A stretch of DNA of 64,000 nucleotides from an uncultured Granulosicoccus sp. (lineage in GTDB: Bacteria; Pseudomonadota; Gammaproteobacteria; Granulosicoccales; Granulosicoccaceae). Shown in pieces: positions 43,963 through 52,632 of the stretch. The position numbers and the translations under genes are program-made. Every line of letters begins with the position of its first letter. The first letter of the stretch is position 1. The notes beneath the pieces are model-generated. The model was not told where the DNA came from. It worked only from the letters and a program-made list of their open reading frames with translations, and ran no database searches. Where the stretch lies: contig CANLNQ010000035.1 in assembly GCA_947492525.1 (NCBI GenBank), positions 1 through 64,000 of the forward strand, read 5' to 3'.

Positions 43963-46900
43963 TCGATGCCATCATTCGCTATTCGATCCGCAATCGGTTT
44001 CTGGTTCTACTGCTGACACTAATGCTTGTTGGTTGGGGCATCTGGTCGGTAAAACAGACGCCGATCGATGCCTTGCCTGATCTGTCTGATGTTCAGGTCA
44101 TTGTCAAGACAAGCTTTCCCGGACAAGCGCCTCAAGTCGTTGAAGATCAGGTGACCTATCCACTCACAACAGCGATGTTGTCGGTGCCCGGAGCAGTGAA
44201 CGTACGTGGCTACTCCTTCTTCGGTGATTCGTATGTCTACGTGATCTTCGATGATGACACGGATTTGTATTGGGCCAGATCACGTGTACTCGAATACTTG
44301 AGTCAGGTGACACCGAATCTTCCGGAAACTGCACGCCCTCAACTTGGGCCCGATGCGACGGGCGTCGGTTGGGCGTACATGTACGCATTGGTGGATCGCA
44401 CCGGGCAGCACGATTTGAGTGAGCTGCGCAGTCTGCAGGATTGGTTCCTGAAGTACGAGCTGCAGAGCGTATCTGGTGTCTCGGAGGTAGCCACGATTGG
44501 CGGTATGGTCAAGCAATATCAGGTGACCGTCGACCCGGACCGTCTGCGTGCCTACGGCATTCCGCTGAGTCATGTGCAGATGGCGATACAACGTGCGAAT
44601 CAGGAAGTGGGCGCGTCAGTAATCGAAATGGCGGAAGCCGAGTACATGGTTCGTGCATCGGGGTATCTGGATAGTCGCCAGACGCTTGAATCGGTACCAC
44701 TGGGTCAGGATGACAATGGTGTTCCTCTGTTACTCCGTGATGTTGCCACGATCAATATCGGTCCAAAGATTCGTCGAGGTGTCGCCGAGCTCAATGGCGA
44801 AGGGGAGGTGGTCGGCGGCGTCATCGTGATGCGTTTCGGTGAGAATGCGCGGCAAGTAATCGAGAGCGTCAAGTCGCGCCTTGAGACACTGAAAGCGGGC
44901 CTGCCCGATGGTGTTGAGCTGATTACCGTCTATGACCGCTCACAACTGATCGATTCGGCGGTGAAGAATCTCTACAAGAAACTTCTACAGGAGTTCCTGG
45001 TCGTTGCGGTTGTCTGCGCAATCTTTCTGTTCCATGTCCGATCGGCTCTGGTTGCCGTGTTTTCATTGCCTGTGGGCATTCTCATCGCCTACATCGTGAT
45101 GCATCTTCAAGGGATCAACGCGAACATCATGTCACTGGGCGGTATCGCCATTGCCATTGGTGCAATGGTCGATGGCGCCATTGTGATGATCGAGAACATG
45201 CACAAACACATGGAGGAGACTCCTCTGACTGATGAAAACCGCTGGCAGGTGGTTGCGAAAGCGTCGAGTGAGGTGGGGCCGGCCCTGTTCTTCTCGCTTT
45301 TGATCATCACGATGAGCTTCTTGCCGGTGTTTACGCTTGAGGCACAAGAAGGGCGGATGTTCTCGCCGTTGGCGTTTACCAAGACCTACGCCATGGCTGC
45401 CTCTGCAATCCTTGCCATCACCCTGGTACCGGTGTTGATGGGCTATTTTGTTCGAGGGAAGGTATGTCATGAGACTGAGAATCCCATCAATCGACTGTTG
45501 ATGGCGCTCTACCTGCCCGTGTTGCGGACTGTCTTGAAAGCACCAACGCTGGTGTTGATCGTCGCGGTTGTAGTTACCGCGATCGGGCTGTTACCGGCAC
45601 GGCAAATCGGCAGTGAGTTCATTCCCCCACTTGATGAGGGCGACCTGATGTATATGCCAACGACCTACCCAGGTATATCGATTGGCAAGGCACGCGAGCT
45701 ACTGCAACAAACCGATAAGCTCATTCGCACCGTTCCGGAAGTGAAAACGGTGTTTGGCAAAGTCGGTCGCGCTGATAGTGCGACCGATCCTGCGCCTCTT
45801 ACCATGATCGAAACAGTGGTGCAGCTGCACCCGAAGGATCAATGGCGTCCGGGCCTGACTTCCGAAGGGTTGCGCGCAGAGCTCGATTCCTTGATCAACG
45901 TGCCCGGATTGACCAACGCCTGGGTGATGCCGATAAAAACCCGGATCGATATGCTCGCTACCGGTATCAAAACGCCAGTGGGTATCAAGATCGCGGGACC
46001 CGAGCTTGCTGTGATAGAAGATATTGGTCGGGATCTGGAGAAAATCCTGAACGAGGTACCTGGTACGGCCTCTGTCTACAGTGAACGTGTTGCCGGTGGG
46101 CGCTATATCACGGTGGATATCGATCGTGAGAAAGCGGCTCGCTATGGTCTGAACATTGCCGATGTTCAGCAGATCATTGCCACCGCCATCGGCGGGATGC
46201 AGGTAACGCAGACGATTGAAGGGCTGGAGCGCTATCCGGTGAACATGCGATACCCGCAGAGCTATCGCGATTCTCCGGAACAGCTTGAAATGCTGCCACT
46301 GATCACTCCCGGTGGGCAACGGATATCGTTGGCCAACGTGGCGGATGTGCGTATCGAGGACGGACCACCGGGAATCAAGAGCGAAAACGCTCGATTGAAC
46401 GGTTGGACACTGGTGGATATTGCAGGGGTGGATCTAGGTAGTTACGTCAAGTCTGCACAGCAGGCCGTTAGCGATCAACTGGATCTTCCGGGAGGATACT
46501 CGGTGAAATGGTCCGGACAGTACGAGTACATGCTCAGAGCGCAGGAGCGCTTGAGCTATGTCATCCCACTGACGCTTGCGATTATCGTGTTGCTGTTGTA
46601 CTTGAACTTCAAGCGGTTCACCGAAGTGTTGATCATTCTCGCTACCTTGCCGGTAGCTGCCCTGGGCGGCGTATGGTTGATGATCGCATTGGGATACAAC
46701 TTCTCGATTGCCGTGGGCGTCGGGTTCATTGCGTTGGCAGGTGTCGCTGTGGAAATCGGCATCATCATGCTGGTGTATCTCAATCAGGCGTACGTAAAGA
46801 TGGTAGATGAGACGAACCGTCTGGCTCGTCGCCCGACTATTGATGAACTCAAAACTGCGGTACTACAGGGCACAGGGCGTCGCGTGCGGCCCGTGATCAT

Positions 46901-47171
46901 GACAGTTGCCACCATCGTGGCAGGGCTTGTTCCAATCATGATTGGTTCTGGTACCGGTTCTGAAGTCATGCAACGGATCGCCGCGCCCATGGTCGGTGGC
47001 ATGCTCAGCGCTACCGTGTTGGCGCTTCTCGTGATTCCGGCAGTTTATTTCTTGTGGAAGCGTCGCGAGATCAAGCTTTTGCCGGTACCGGCTATCGATG
47101 TGGATCTCGATCTCGATTCAACAGCACTGGGTGGAAACAGGAGTTCGCCCCTTCCAGGTTCAACCCCATGA
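43959..47171 (+). CDS. cusA: RND heavy-metal efflux pump CusA
   Basis: The 1070-residue pump has the 12-helix RND layout. The first helix region is FLVLLLTLMLVGWGIWSVKQ, and helix 4 contains GAMVDGAIVMIENMHKHMEE, typical of Cu/Ag-type HME-RND pumps. The periplasmic TRIDMLATGIKTPVGIKIAG segment carries a Met of the CusA metal relay. It uses the proton gradient to drive Cu(I) or Ag(I) out through CusC. ATG 43959 overlaps the cusB stop. Confidence 0.95.
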   Translation: MIDAIIRYSIRNRFLVLLLTLMLVGWGIWSVKQTPIDALPDLSDVQVIVKTSFPGQAPQVVEDQVTYPLTTAMLSVPGAVNVRGYSFFGDSYVYVIFDDDTDLYWARSRVLEYLSQVTPNLPETARPQLGPDATGVGWAYMYALVDRTGQHDLSELRSLQDWFLKYELQSVSGVSEVATIGGMVKQYQVTVDPDRLRAYGIPLSHVQMAIQRANQEVGASVIEMAEAEYMVRASGYLDSRQTLESVPLGQDDNGVPLLLRDVATINIGPKIRRGVAELNGEGEVVGGVIVMRFGENARQVIESVKSRLETLKAGLPDGVELITVYDRSQLIDSAVKNLYKKLLQEFLVVAVVCAIFLFHVRSALVAVFSLPVGILIAYIVMHLQGINANIMSLGGIAIAIGAMVDGAIVMIENMHKHMEETPLTDENRWQVVAKASSEVGPALFFSLLIITMSFLPVFTLEAQEGRMFSPLAFTKTYAMAASAILAITLVPVLMGYFVRGKVCHETENPINRLLMALYLPVLRTVLKAPTLVLIVAVVVTAIGLLPARQIGSEFIPPLDEGDLMYMPTTYPGISIGKARELLQQTDKLIRTVPEVKTVFGKVGRADSATDPAPLTMIETVVQLHPKDQWRPGLTSEGLRAELDSLINVPGLTNAWVMPIKTRIDMLATGIKTPVGIKIAGPELAVIEDIGRDLEKILNEVPGTASVYSERVAGGRYITVDIDREKAARYGLNIADVQQIIATAIGGMQVTQTIEGLERYPVNMRYPQSYRDSPEQLEMLPLITPGGQRISLANVADVRIEDGPPGIKSENARLNGWTLVDIAGVDLGSYVKSAQQAVSDQLDLPGGYSVKWSGQYEYMLRAQERLSYVIPLTLAIIVLLLYLNFKRFTEVLIILATLPVAALGGVWLMIALGYNFSIAVGVGFIALAGVAVEIGIIMLVYLNQAYVKMVDETNRLARRPTIDELKTAVLQGTGRRVRPVIMTVATIVAGLVPIMIGSGTGSEVMQRIAAPMVGGMLSATVLALLVIPAVYFLWKRREIKLLPVPAIDVDLDLDSTALGGNRSSPLPGSTP

Positions 47172-47242
47172 GTTTCTCGCGTTTGAACAACGCAGTTTGT
47201 ACCCCGACGTCGGAGGCATCCGACCTACAACCGAAGGAGTTA

Positions 47243-47611
47243 ATGCAGATGAAAGATGTCTTTACACCGGTCTTGTTGGCAACGGTATTGTCCGTTGCTT
47301 GGTTGCCAACGCAGGCATCGATGGCCCATACTGACAACGTCACAGTTGGCAAGTCATCCTCGTGGCAATCAGCCGATACACAGCAGACGTGGACAAGTGG
47401 CACTGTCGTGCGCGTAAGCGTAGAGCGTGGCAAGGTGACCATCGAACATGGACCGATCAAGAACCTGGAGATGATGGCGATGACGATGCCATTCACAGTC
47501 GCGGATGCAAGTTTGTTGGAAGGACTTGCCGCAGGCGACAAGATCGAATTTGTCGCTAGTATGAACGGTGATGAGCTTGTGGTCGTGGATCTTCGTCGAC
47601 CCGCTGGTTAA
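47243..47611 (+). CDS. CusF-like periplasmic copper-binding protein
   Basis: From ATG 47243 (AAGGAG six bases upstream) the product is 122 residues with a signal peptide (cleavage near SMA). The CusF fold contains GTVVRVSVERGKVTIEHGPI and NLEMMAMTMPFTV. Compared with CusF, the His and the two Met ligands are kept, but the Trp that caps Cu(I) is replaced by Met. A longer frame from ATG 47168 overlaps the cusA stop and is in phase, but it would bury the signal peptide. Confidence 0.82.
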   Translation: MQMKDVFTPVLLATVLSVAWLPTQASMAHTDNVTVGKSSSWQSADTQQTWTSGTVVRVSVERGKVTIEHGPIKNLEMMAMTMPFTVADASLLEGLAAGDKIEFVASMNGDELVVVDLRRPAG

Positions 47612-47623
47612 GGAATGAGCAAG

Positions 47624-47651
47624 CCGACCGGTCAGTCTCCAGACCGGTCGG
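47624..47651. terminator. Hairpin after the CusF-like gene
   Basis: CCGACCGGTC (47624-47633) and GACCGGTCGG (47642-47651) are perfect 10-bp inverted repeats with an 8-base loop, 12 bp after the stop. Only a short T-rich tail follows, so termination efficiency is uncertain. Confidence 0.5.
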
Positions 47652-47754
47652 TGATTGGTTGTCAATGCAGGTAGTGATGTGACCGACACCAATCTGAAAA
47701 TATGGATGCCAGGCGCGTCGGGCCAGCCAGACTACACATATTCAGGAGTTGATA

Positions 47755-48291
47755 GTGTCCAGCAGATCCTTATCGAAGAGACAAGAACAAGCGCTGATAT
47801 CACGACGATCGTTTCTCGTCGGGTCCGGCGCAACTGCTGCGTTCTGGGCACTGCCCGGCTTCAACGTACAGGGGGCGACCGAACCACAACAGCTCCGCCA
47901 CATTGCTCTACGCCCAGGTAAAACAAACGCGCAATTGGTACCGGATGACTATCCGGCTACGCCGGTTTGGGCATATAACGATATCGTACCGGGCCCCGAA
48001 ATTCGCCTTGTTCAGGGAGAACGTGTTCGAATCGCTGTGGAAAATGCCTTGAATGAACAGACAACCGTGCACTGGCATGGGCTGCGTGTACCCCACGCCA
48101 TGGACGGAGTGCCATACTTGACTCAGGAACCGATCGGTCCTGGTGAACAGTTCGTCTACGCATTCGACGTACCCGACGAAACGGTGGAAATAGCGTTGGT
48201 GGCCGACAACCCCGGAGACTGGATGTTTCATTGCCACATTCTGGAACATCAGGCCGCCGGAATGATGGGCACCATTCGCGTCAACACGTGA
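47755..48291 (+). CDS. Miniaturised multicopper oxidase with in-frame deletion of the middle
   Basis: This 178-residue frame has a Tat signal (SRRSFLVGSGATAAFWALPG) and first-domain motif HWHGLRVPHAMDG. It then jumps at FDVPDE-TVEIALV directly to the C-terminal HCHILEHQAAGMMG. Compared with the oxidase at 18810, about 310 residues are missing, including YWYHPH and HPIHLHG, yet the frame is kept. Half of the type 2/3 copper ligands are lost, so oxidase activity is unlikely. It may be a decaying gene or a single-domain copper binder. GTG 47755 is preceded by AGGAG. Confidence 0.7.
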   Translation: MSSRSLSKRQEQALISRRSFLVGSGATAAFWALPGFNVQGATEPQQLRHIALRPGKTNAQLVPDDYPATPVWAYNDIVPGPEIRLVQGERVRIAVENALNEQTTVHWHGLRVPHAMDGVPYLTQEPIGPGEQFVYAFDVPDETVEIALVADNPGDWMFHCHILEHQAAGMMGTIRVNT

Positions 48292-48322
48292 CGCTGGATC
48301 ACTAACACTTGAAGCCGTTTAC

Positions 48323-49606
48323 ATGTCTGAGATTGATCAGCCTTTTGCGCTACGTCGCAGATTCGAACAGCTGGTACTACCACCCCTGCTGCTGGGTCTC
48401 GGAATTTTCCTTTGGTCGGTGTATGCGCAAGAGAAAACCATGAGCGAGCGCGTATATGTCGAGCTTGAGAGAAGACACTTGGAAACGGTTATCGATGATG
48501 CGCTATCGAATGATGAACAGTTGCGTGATCTCGTCCTCGAGTCTGAAAAGTACGACCGGAGGCAAGCAGAATTGCCGCCAGATCCTGAACGAGATCTGGT
48601 TCGGCACAGCGCGCTGCAAGACTACTTGTGTGTCGATTTCATTCTGCCGGATGGTCGCCGTCTGATCAATGTATCCAATGATTCGACGTGCGAAGCATTG
48701 GAAGAGGCGCTCCCTGTTCAAGCTACCATGGATAAGCGCGGGTCGTTGATCGAGGACTTTCCCCGTCTGAATGTGCGGACCGTAGTAGTTCCGCTGCGAG
48801 TGATAGAGCAGTCTGTGGAAATTGTGGCTGTAGTCGCCAAGTCGACGCCATTAGTAGAGAATAATCATCACCAGTCGTTCAAACTCTGGGCCTTCATTGC
48901 GTTCTTCGTCTTATCACTGGCCATTATTGTCGCATGGCTTTTGATCAGAATTGCTCAGAGATTGATCAACCAACAAGTGTTGGATCTGATTTGTCTGCGT
49001 AATCAGATATCTCGCTATGTTTCAGGAGGGACCGTCCGAGCCGTCATGGTATCGGATATAGATGGTCTCCCTTCCAGTCGTTCGGTAATGACTTGTCTGT
49101 TTGTGGACGTTCGTCATTTCAGTAGCTACGCAGAGACAGCCGATCTGGACGATATTGTGACGTTTCTGAATGACATTACCAGCATCACAACATCGGCTGT
49201 TGCAATCAACCACGGCGATGTGGATAAGGTCGTAGGAGATGGCATTCTGGCTACGTTCAGTGGTAAAGAGCGTAAGGTTCATGCACTTCAGGCAGCAGTG
49301 GAAATCGTCGAAAGAATCACCAGTGCAGACTATGCCAGGACCGTTGGACTTGGCGTGCATGATGGTGAAGTGGTATCCGCAACTATCGGACGCGGTAAAC
49401 GTCGAGATCATACCGTGCTGGGTCGGACCGTCAATCAGGCATCTCGGCTGTGTTCGATGGCGGGTCCGGGTGAGATTCTGGCGGCGTGTGACACCATACC
49501 TTCAGAGTCTGAGTTCGATATGTACTTCGGACCTGAGGAAACGGTCTTGCTCAGAGGGCACACCGATCCATTGCGCGTCAGAAAGTATACGCCCGGCGCT
49601 CTTTAG
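48323..49606 (+). CDS. Membrane-bound class III adenylate/guanylate cyclase
   Basis: The 427-residue protein has two helices (about 17-34 and 187-208) enclosing a periplasmic sensor region with two cysteines, then a cytoplasmic class III cyclase domain. Metal-binding D262 and D306 (LFVDVRHFSS, DKVVGDG), K302 and T364 (DHTVLG), and N371 and R375 (VNQASRL) are all present, so activity is likely. The Lys/Thr pair favours ATP. It starts 32 bp after the miniaturised oxidase. The periplasmic part could sense metal or envelope stress, which is inference. Confidence 0.88.
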   Translation: MSEIDQPFALRRRFEQLVLPPLLLGLGIFLWSVYAQEKTMSERVYVELERRHLETVIDDALSNDEQLRDLVLESEKYDRRQAELPPDPERDLVRHSALQDYLCVDFILPDGRRLINVSNDSTCEALEEALPVQATMDKRGSLIEDFPRLNVRTVVVPLRVIEQSVEIVAVVAKSTPLVENNHHQSFKLWAFIAFFVLSLAIIVAWLLIRIAQRLINQQVLDLICLRNQISRYVSGGTVRAVMVSDIDGLPSSRSVMTCLFVDVRHFSSYAETADLDDIVTFLNDITSITTSAVAINHGDVDKVVGDGILATFSGKERKVHALQAAVEIVERITSADYARTVGLGVHDGEVVSATIGRGKRRDHTVLGRTVNQASRLCSMAGPGEILAACDTIPSESEFDMYFGPEETVLLRGHTDPLRVRKYTPGAL

Positions 49607-49634
49607 CAGGGCACAATGACGTCCGATGTCTTCA

Positions 49635-49830
49635 GTTCAATTGTTGCGATGCGTCGCAACAATCTTTCCGTCGGAAAACGCCTTGCTGACAAGAACCCCC
49701 GAGTAGGTGCCGAGTAACTGGAACCCCTTGTCTGGTTGGGCTTCCAGCTCGTGTCCAATCAAGCGAAGTACCTGCTCGGCGTACTTGACCAAGCTCATCG
49801 TCCAATGTCTCGATCAGCAGCGTCAGCGTG
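49635..49830 (-). pseudogene. Relic of a DUF1016 (YhcG-like) gene, copy 2
   Basis: Minus-strand frames read STLTLLIETLDDELGQ, then KYAEQVLRLIGHELEAQ, DKGFQLLGTYSGVL and SKAFSDGKIVATHRNN to a stop, which align with the DUF1016 N-terminal blocks. At least one frameshift separates the first two pieces. It is related to the relic at 33405-33620 but more decayed. Confidence 0.45.
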
Positions 49831-49894
49831 CTGTTGGTATGTCAGGCAAGTCAAGTTGCTGTCAAGCGCAAAGCACATTCAAACAGCCACACCT

Positions 49895-50041
49895 TCATCG
49901 CCAGTTATAGAACATGGGTGCACTCGTCCCGTGCTCTCGGCACAGATCTGCCAACCTGGTGCCGTCTTCATTCTGCTTGAGAATCACCATGATCTGCCTG
50001 GCAGTGAAATGGGCTTGGCGTATGGAAGTCCTTCGTCGCAT
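49895..50041 (-). pseudogene. IS3-family OrfA fragment
   Basis: The 48-codon frame contains HFTARQIMVILKQNEDGTRL and ADLCREHGTSAPMFYNWR, the helix-turn-helix of IS3-type OrfA transposase subunits. It ends early at TGA just where the conserved tryptophan-containing motif continues in complete genes. No OrfB is nearby. Confidence 0.65.
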
Positions 50042-50136
50042 TGTGAGAAAAATCTACTGATGAGTCCAATAGATCTTGATGAGGAATACACCGTAGTGCA
50101 CGCTGACAACTCACACGCTATGGTAGGCGCGGAAGA

Positions 50137-50167
50137 ACACCCAGGAAACTCAATTGTTCCTGGGTGT
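50137..50167 (-). terminator. Terminator-like hairpin after the minus-strand copper operon
   Basis: ACACCCAGGAA (50137-50147) and TTCCTGGGTGT (50157-50167) form a perfect 11-bp stem with a 9-base loop, 42 bp downstream of the CusF-like stop codon. On the minus strand a TTCTTCC tail follows. It probably ends the transcript of the operon from 54686 to 50209. Confidence 0.55.
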
Positions 50168-50208
50168 CTGGTCTGGCCGATGTCTCTCAACGGAGACAAG
50201 CCGCAGGA

Positions 50209-50514
50209 TCAATCAGCCGCTTCAAGCTCCTCGATCACCATCTTGCCGTCCTTCTCAACGACGTAGAACTTGACGTTGTCACCGGCTGCGAGTCCTTGCA
50301 GCATGGCAACATCCTGTACGTCGAATACCATACTCATGGGAGGCATGTCCAGGTTCACAATGGGGCCATGCTTGATCGTGACCTTGCCCATGTCCATGTT
50401 GATCTTCTTGATCGAGCCTTCAGTCATTGGGTGATCGCCGTCTGCGAAGACCACCGGTGAAACAAATATGGATACCAACAAAGTGAAGGGTAGCAGCAGA
50501 GTACGCTTTTTCAT
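50209..50514 (-). CDS. CusF-like periplasmic copper-binding protein
   Basis: The 101-residue protein has a signal peptide (cleavage near VFA) and a CusF-type fold with MDMGKVTIKHGPIVNLDMPP and MSMVFDVQD. The His and two Met ligands are present. The Trp of E. coli CusF is replaced, here with Met in LDMPPMSM. It is the last gene of a five-gene minus-strand copper operon, 46 bp after the cupredoxin gene. Confidence 0.85.
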   Translation of the reverse strand: MKKRTLLLPFTLLVSIFVSPVVFADGDHPMTEGSIKKINMDMGKVTIKHGPIVNLDMPPMSMVFDVQDVAMLQGLAAGDNVKFYVVEKDGKMVIEELEAAD

Positions 50515-50560
50515 AGAAAGGTGTTTCCTGGTGTGAGGGTTGATAGAACAGGGGTGTACG

Positions 50561-51070
50561 TTACGAATTGTCGGCAGTGACGGTGATGTCGCCTATCATG
50601 CCAGCCTGATAGTGACCGGCGATCAGGCACGCGAAAGCGAACGTGCCTGCGCGGTTGAACGTCCAGATGATTTCACCGGTCTGGCCGCTGTTGACATGTG
50701 TCATGTACGGTTCGTCGTGCTCCATACCGGGGAATTTGATCATCATCTGGGCATGCTCGTCATTGGTTTCGGTTGTGCCCAGAACGAACTCGTGCAGCAC
50801 TTGCCCATCGTTACTTGCAACAAAGCGGATCGTTTCGCCTTGTTTGATCGTCAACTGCTCAGGAGCGAACTCCATGCTATCCAGCATGGAGACATCGATG
50901 GTGCGCGACACCTGATCCTCATCGCCCGCGATGCCCCAGGGTTTTTGCTCTTTGACAACCTCCATGGCCATGTCATGGCCATCGTCCTTGGCCTTGGTGC
51001 CGTGTGCGATGGCTGACGATGCTGAGGCGACAAGGACCAGCACAAGGGCGGTCAGTCCGATTACTTTCAT
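50561..51070 (-). CDS. Periplasmic cupredoxin-domain protein
   Basis: From ATG 51070 the 169-residue product has a signal peptide (cleavage near AIA) and a plastocyanin-like domain. The type 1 copper ligands are His in GQVLHEFVLG and Cys, His, Met in FACLIAGHYQAGMIG. It should bind copper in the periplasm or shuttle electrons to the adjacent multicopper oxidase. The lipoprotein at 55000 is a clear relative. ATG 51070 is chosen over the upstream 51151 because the signal peptide starts there. Confidence 0.85.
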   Translation of the reverse strand: MKVIGLTALVLVLVASASSAIAHGTKAKDDGHDMAMEVVKEQKPWGIAGDEDQVSRTIDVSMLDSMEFAPEQLTIKQGETIRFVASNDGQVLHEFVLGTTETNDEHAQMMIKFPGMEHDEPYMTHVNSGQTGEIIWTFNRAGTFAFACLIAGHYQAGMIGDITVTADNS

Positions 51071-51110
51071 AGTGAATTCTCCAGGGTCAAGTGTGGGGAA
51101 ATGTGAGTTT

Positions 51111-52520
51111 TCAACCGAAACGGCGTTTGGGTTTTCGAACGTTGAATTCAATCGTCTCGGTGGGGGCGGACGGTGTCATGTCCGAGGAGGACACTTCGGC
51201 CTTGAAGCGTGCTGGTTGTTCCAGCTCGCCGGTGTATTCCCAAGCGACAGTTCCAGGTGGATGCTCGTACCAACCAGGGTCGGAATAGTCACCGTGGGGC
51301 TGATCCTCTCGCACTTTGACAACGGAAAGCATGCCGCCCATTTCGATCGACCCAAACTGTCCGTCTCCGGTCATCATCTTGGCGGTGTTGTCTGGCAGTG
51401 GCATATCCATCTCGGTCATATCAGCCATGCCTCGTTCGCCCATGACCATGTAATCAGGGATGACACGCGTGATTTGCGTGGCGATATCCGAATGGTCCAC
51501 GCCGATCATCGTGGGCACATCGTGGCCCATCGCATTCATCGTGTGATGGCTCTTGTGACAGTGGAAAGCCCAGTCACCTGGCTCATCAGCCACGAACTCG
51601 AACTGCCGCATCTGGCCCACTGCGATGTCGCTGGTGACTTCCCATTGCCGGGCGGACGTTTGCGTAGGGCCTCCGTCGGTACCGGTCACTACAAACTCAT
51701 GACCGTGCAAATGGATCGGATGATTGGTCATCGTCAAATTACCAAAGCGCATACGCACCCGGTCGTTTTTACGGACATTGAACGAATCGGTGCCAGGAAA
51801 GATTCGACTGTTCCAGGCCCATAAATTGAAATCGACCATCGTCATGATCTTGGGGGTCGCCGCTCCCGGTTCGATGTCAAACGCGTTGAGCAGGACGCAA
51901 AAATCACGATCCACATCGCTGATCAGTTTGTTCGGACCACGCGGATGGGTCACCCAGGAGCCCATCATACCCATCGCCATCTGGACCATTTCATCACCGT
52001 GCGGGTGATACATGAAAGTACCCGGTCGCTTGGCGACAAATTCATAGACATAGGTCTTGCCAACGGGGATGGCGGGCTGGTTGAGCCCGCTCACGCCATC
52101 CATGCCGTTGGGCAGTCGCTGCCCGTGCCAGTGAATGCTGGTGTGCTCCGGCAGGTTGTTGGTCACATAGATGCGAACACGATCCCCTTCAACCACCTCA
52201 ATGGTTGGTCCGGGACTCTGGCCGTTATAGCCCCACAGATTCGCATTGAACCCGGGCGTCATTTCTCGAACAACGGGTTCAGCGACGAGATGGAATTCCT
52301 TGACGTTGTTGCGCATTCGAAAAGGCAACGTCCAGCCATTGGGCGTTACCACCGGGTTATACCCCGGGCCGCTGTCCGGATGCAGAGGCGGCATGGTGGT
52401 GACCTCTGTTTGAAAAACAGGCTCAGGCAAGGCTGCCATCAGGTTGCGACTGACACTGCCGGCCGCAACTGCACCGCCTGTCAACGTTGCATACTTCATG
52501 AAATCACGTCTAGAGCTCAT
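51111..52520 (-). CDS. Tat-exported multicopper oxidase (laccase/CopA-like)
   Basis: The 469-residue protein starts with a Tat signal (SSRRDFMKYATLTGGAVAAG). It carries IHWHGQRLPNGMDG, FMYHPHGDEM, HPIHLHGHEF and FHCHKSHHTMNAMGH, covering all type 1-3 copper ligands. It is a different lineage from the oxidase at 18810: the C-terminal Cys-His motif is CHKSHH rather than CHVLEH, and more residues follow it. It likely oxidises Cu(I). It is followed by a cupredoxin and CusF gene and preceded by a TolC-like gene. Confidence 0.88.
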   Translation of the reverse strand: MSSRRDFMKYATLTGGAVAAGSVSRNLMAALPEPVFQTEVTTMPPLHPDSGPGYNPVVTPNGWTLPFRMRNNVKEFHLVAEPVVREMTPGFNANLWGYNGQSPGPTIEVVEGDRVRIYVTNNLPEHTSIHWHGQRLPNGMDGVSGLNQPAIPVGKTYVYEFVAKRPGTFMYHPHGDEMVQMAMGMMGSWVTHPRGPNKLISDVDRDFCVLLNAFDIEPGAATPKIMTMVDFNLWAWNSRIFPGTDSFNVRKNDRVRMRFGNLTMTNHPIHLHGHEFVVTGTDGGPTQTSARQWEVTSDIAVGQMRQFEFVADEPGDWAFHCHKSHHTMNAMGHDVPTMIGVDHSDIATQITRVIPDYMVMGERGMADMTEMDMPLPDNTAKMMTGDGQFGSIEMGGMLSVVKVREDQPHGDYSDPGWYEHPPGTVAWEYTGELEQPARFKAEVSSSDMTPSAPTETIEFNVRKPKRRFG

Positions 52521-52632
52521 CGATTATGGTTATCCGTATTGTTTGGTTCGGTCGTCGAACAGGCTTATTGGTCGTGTCCGATGTGCGTGCTAGCCAATAA
52601 GCGTTCGATGAATGGTTGATCAGGAACAGATC

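Noticed and set aside
49736-50266. 176-codon plus-strand frame
   Set aside because: It lies antisense to the DUF1016 and IS3 relics and the CusF-like gene and has no domain of its own.
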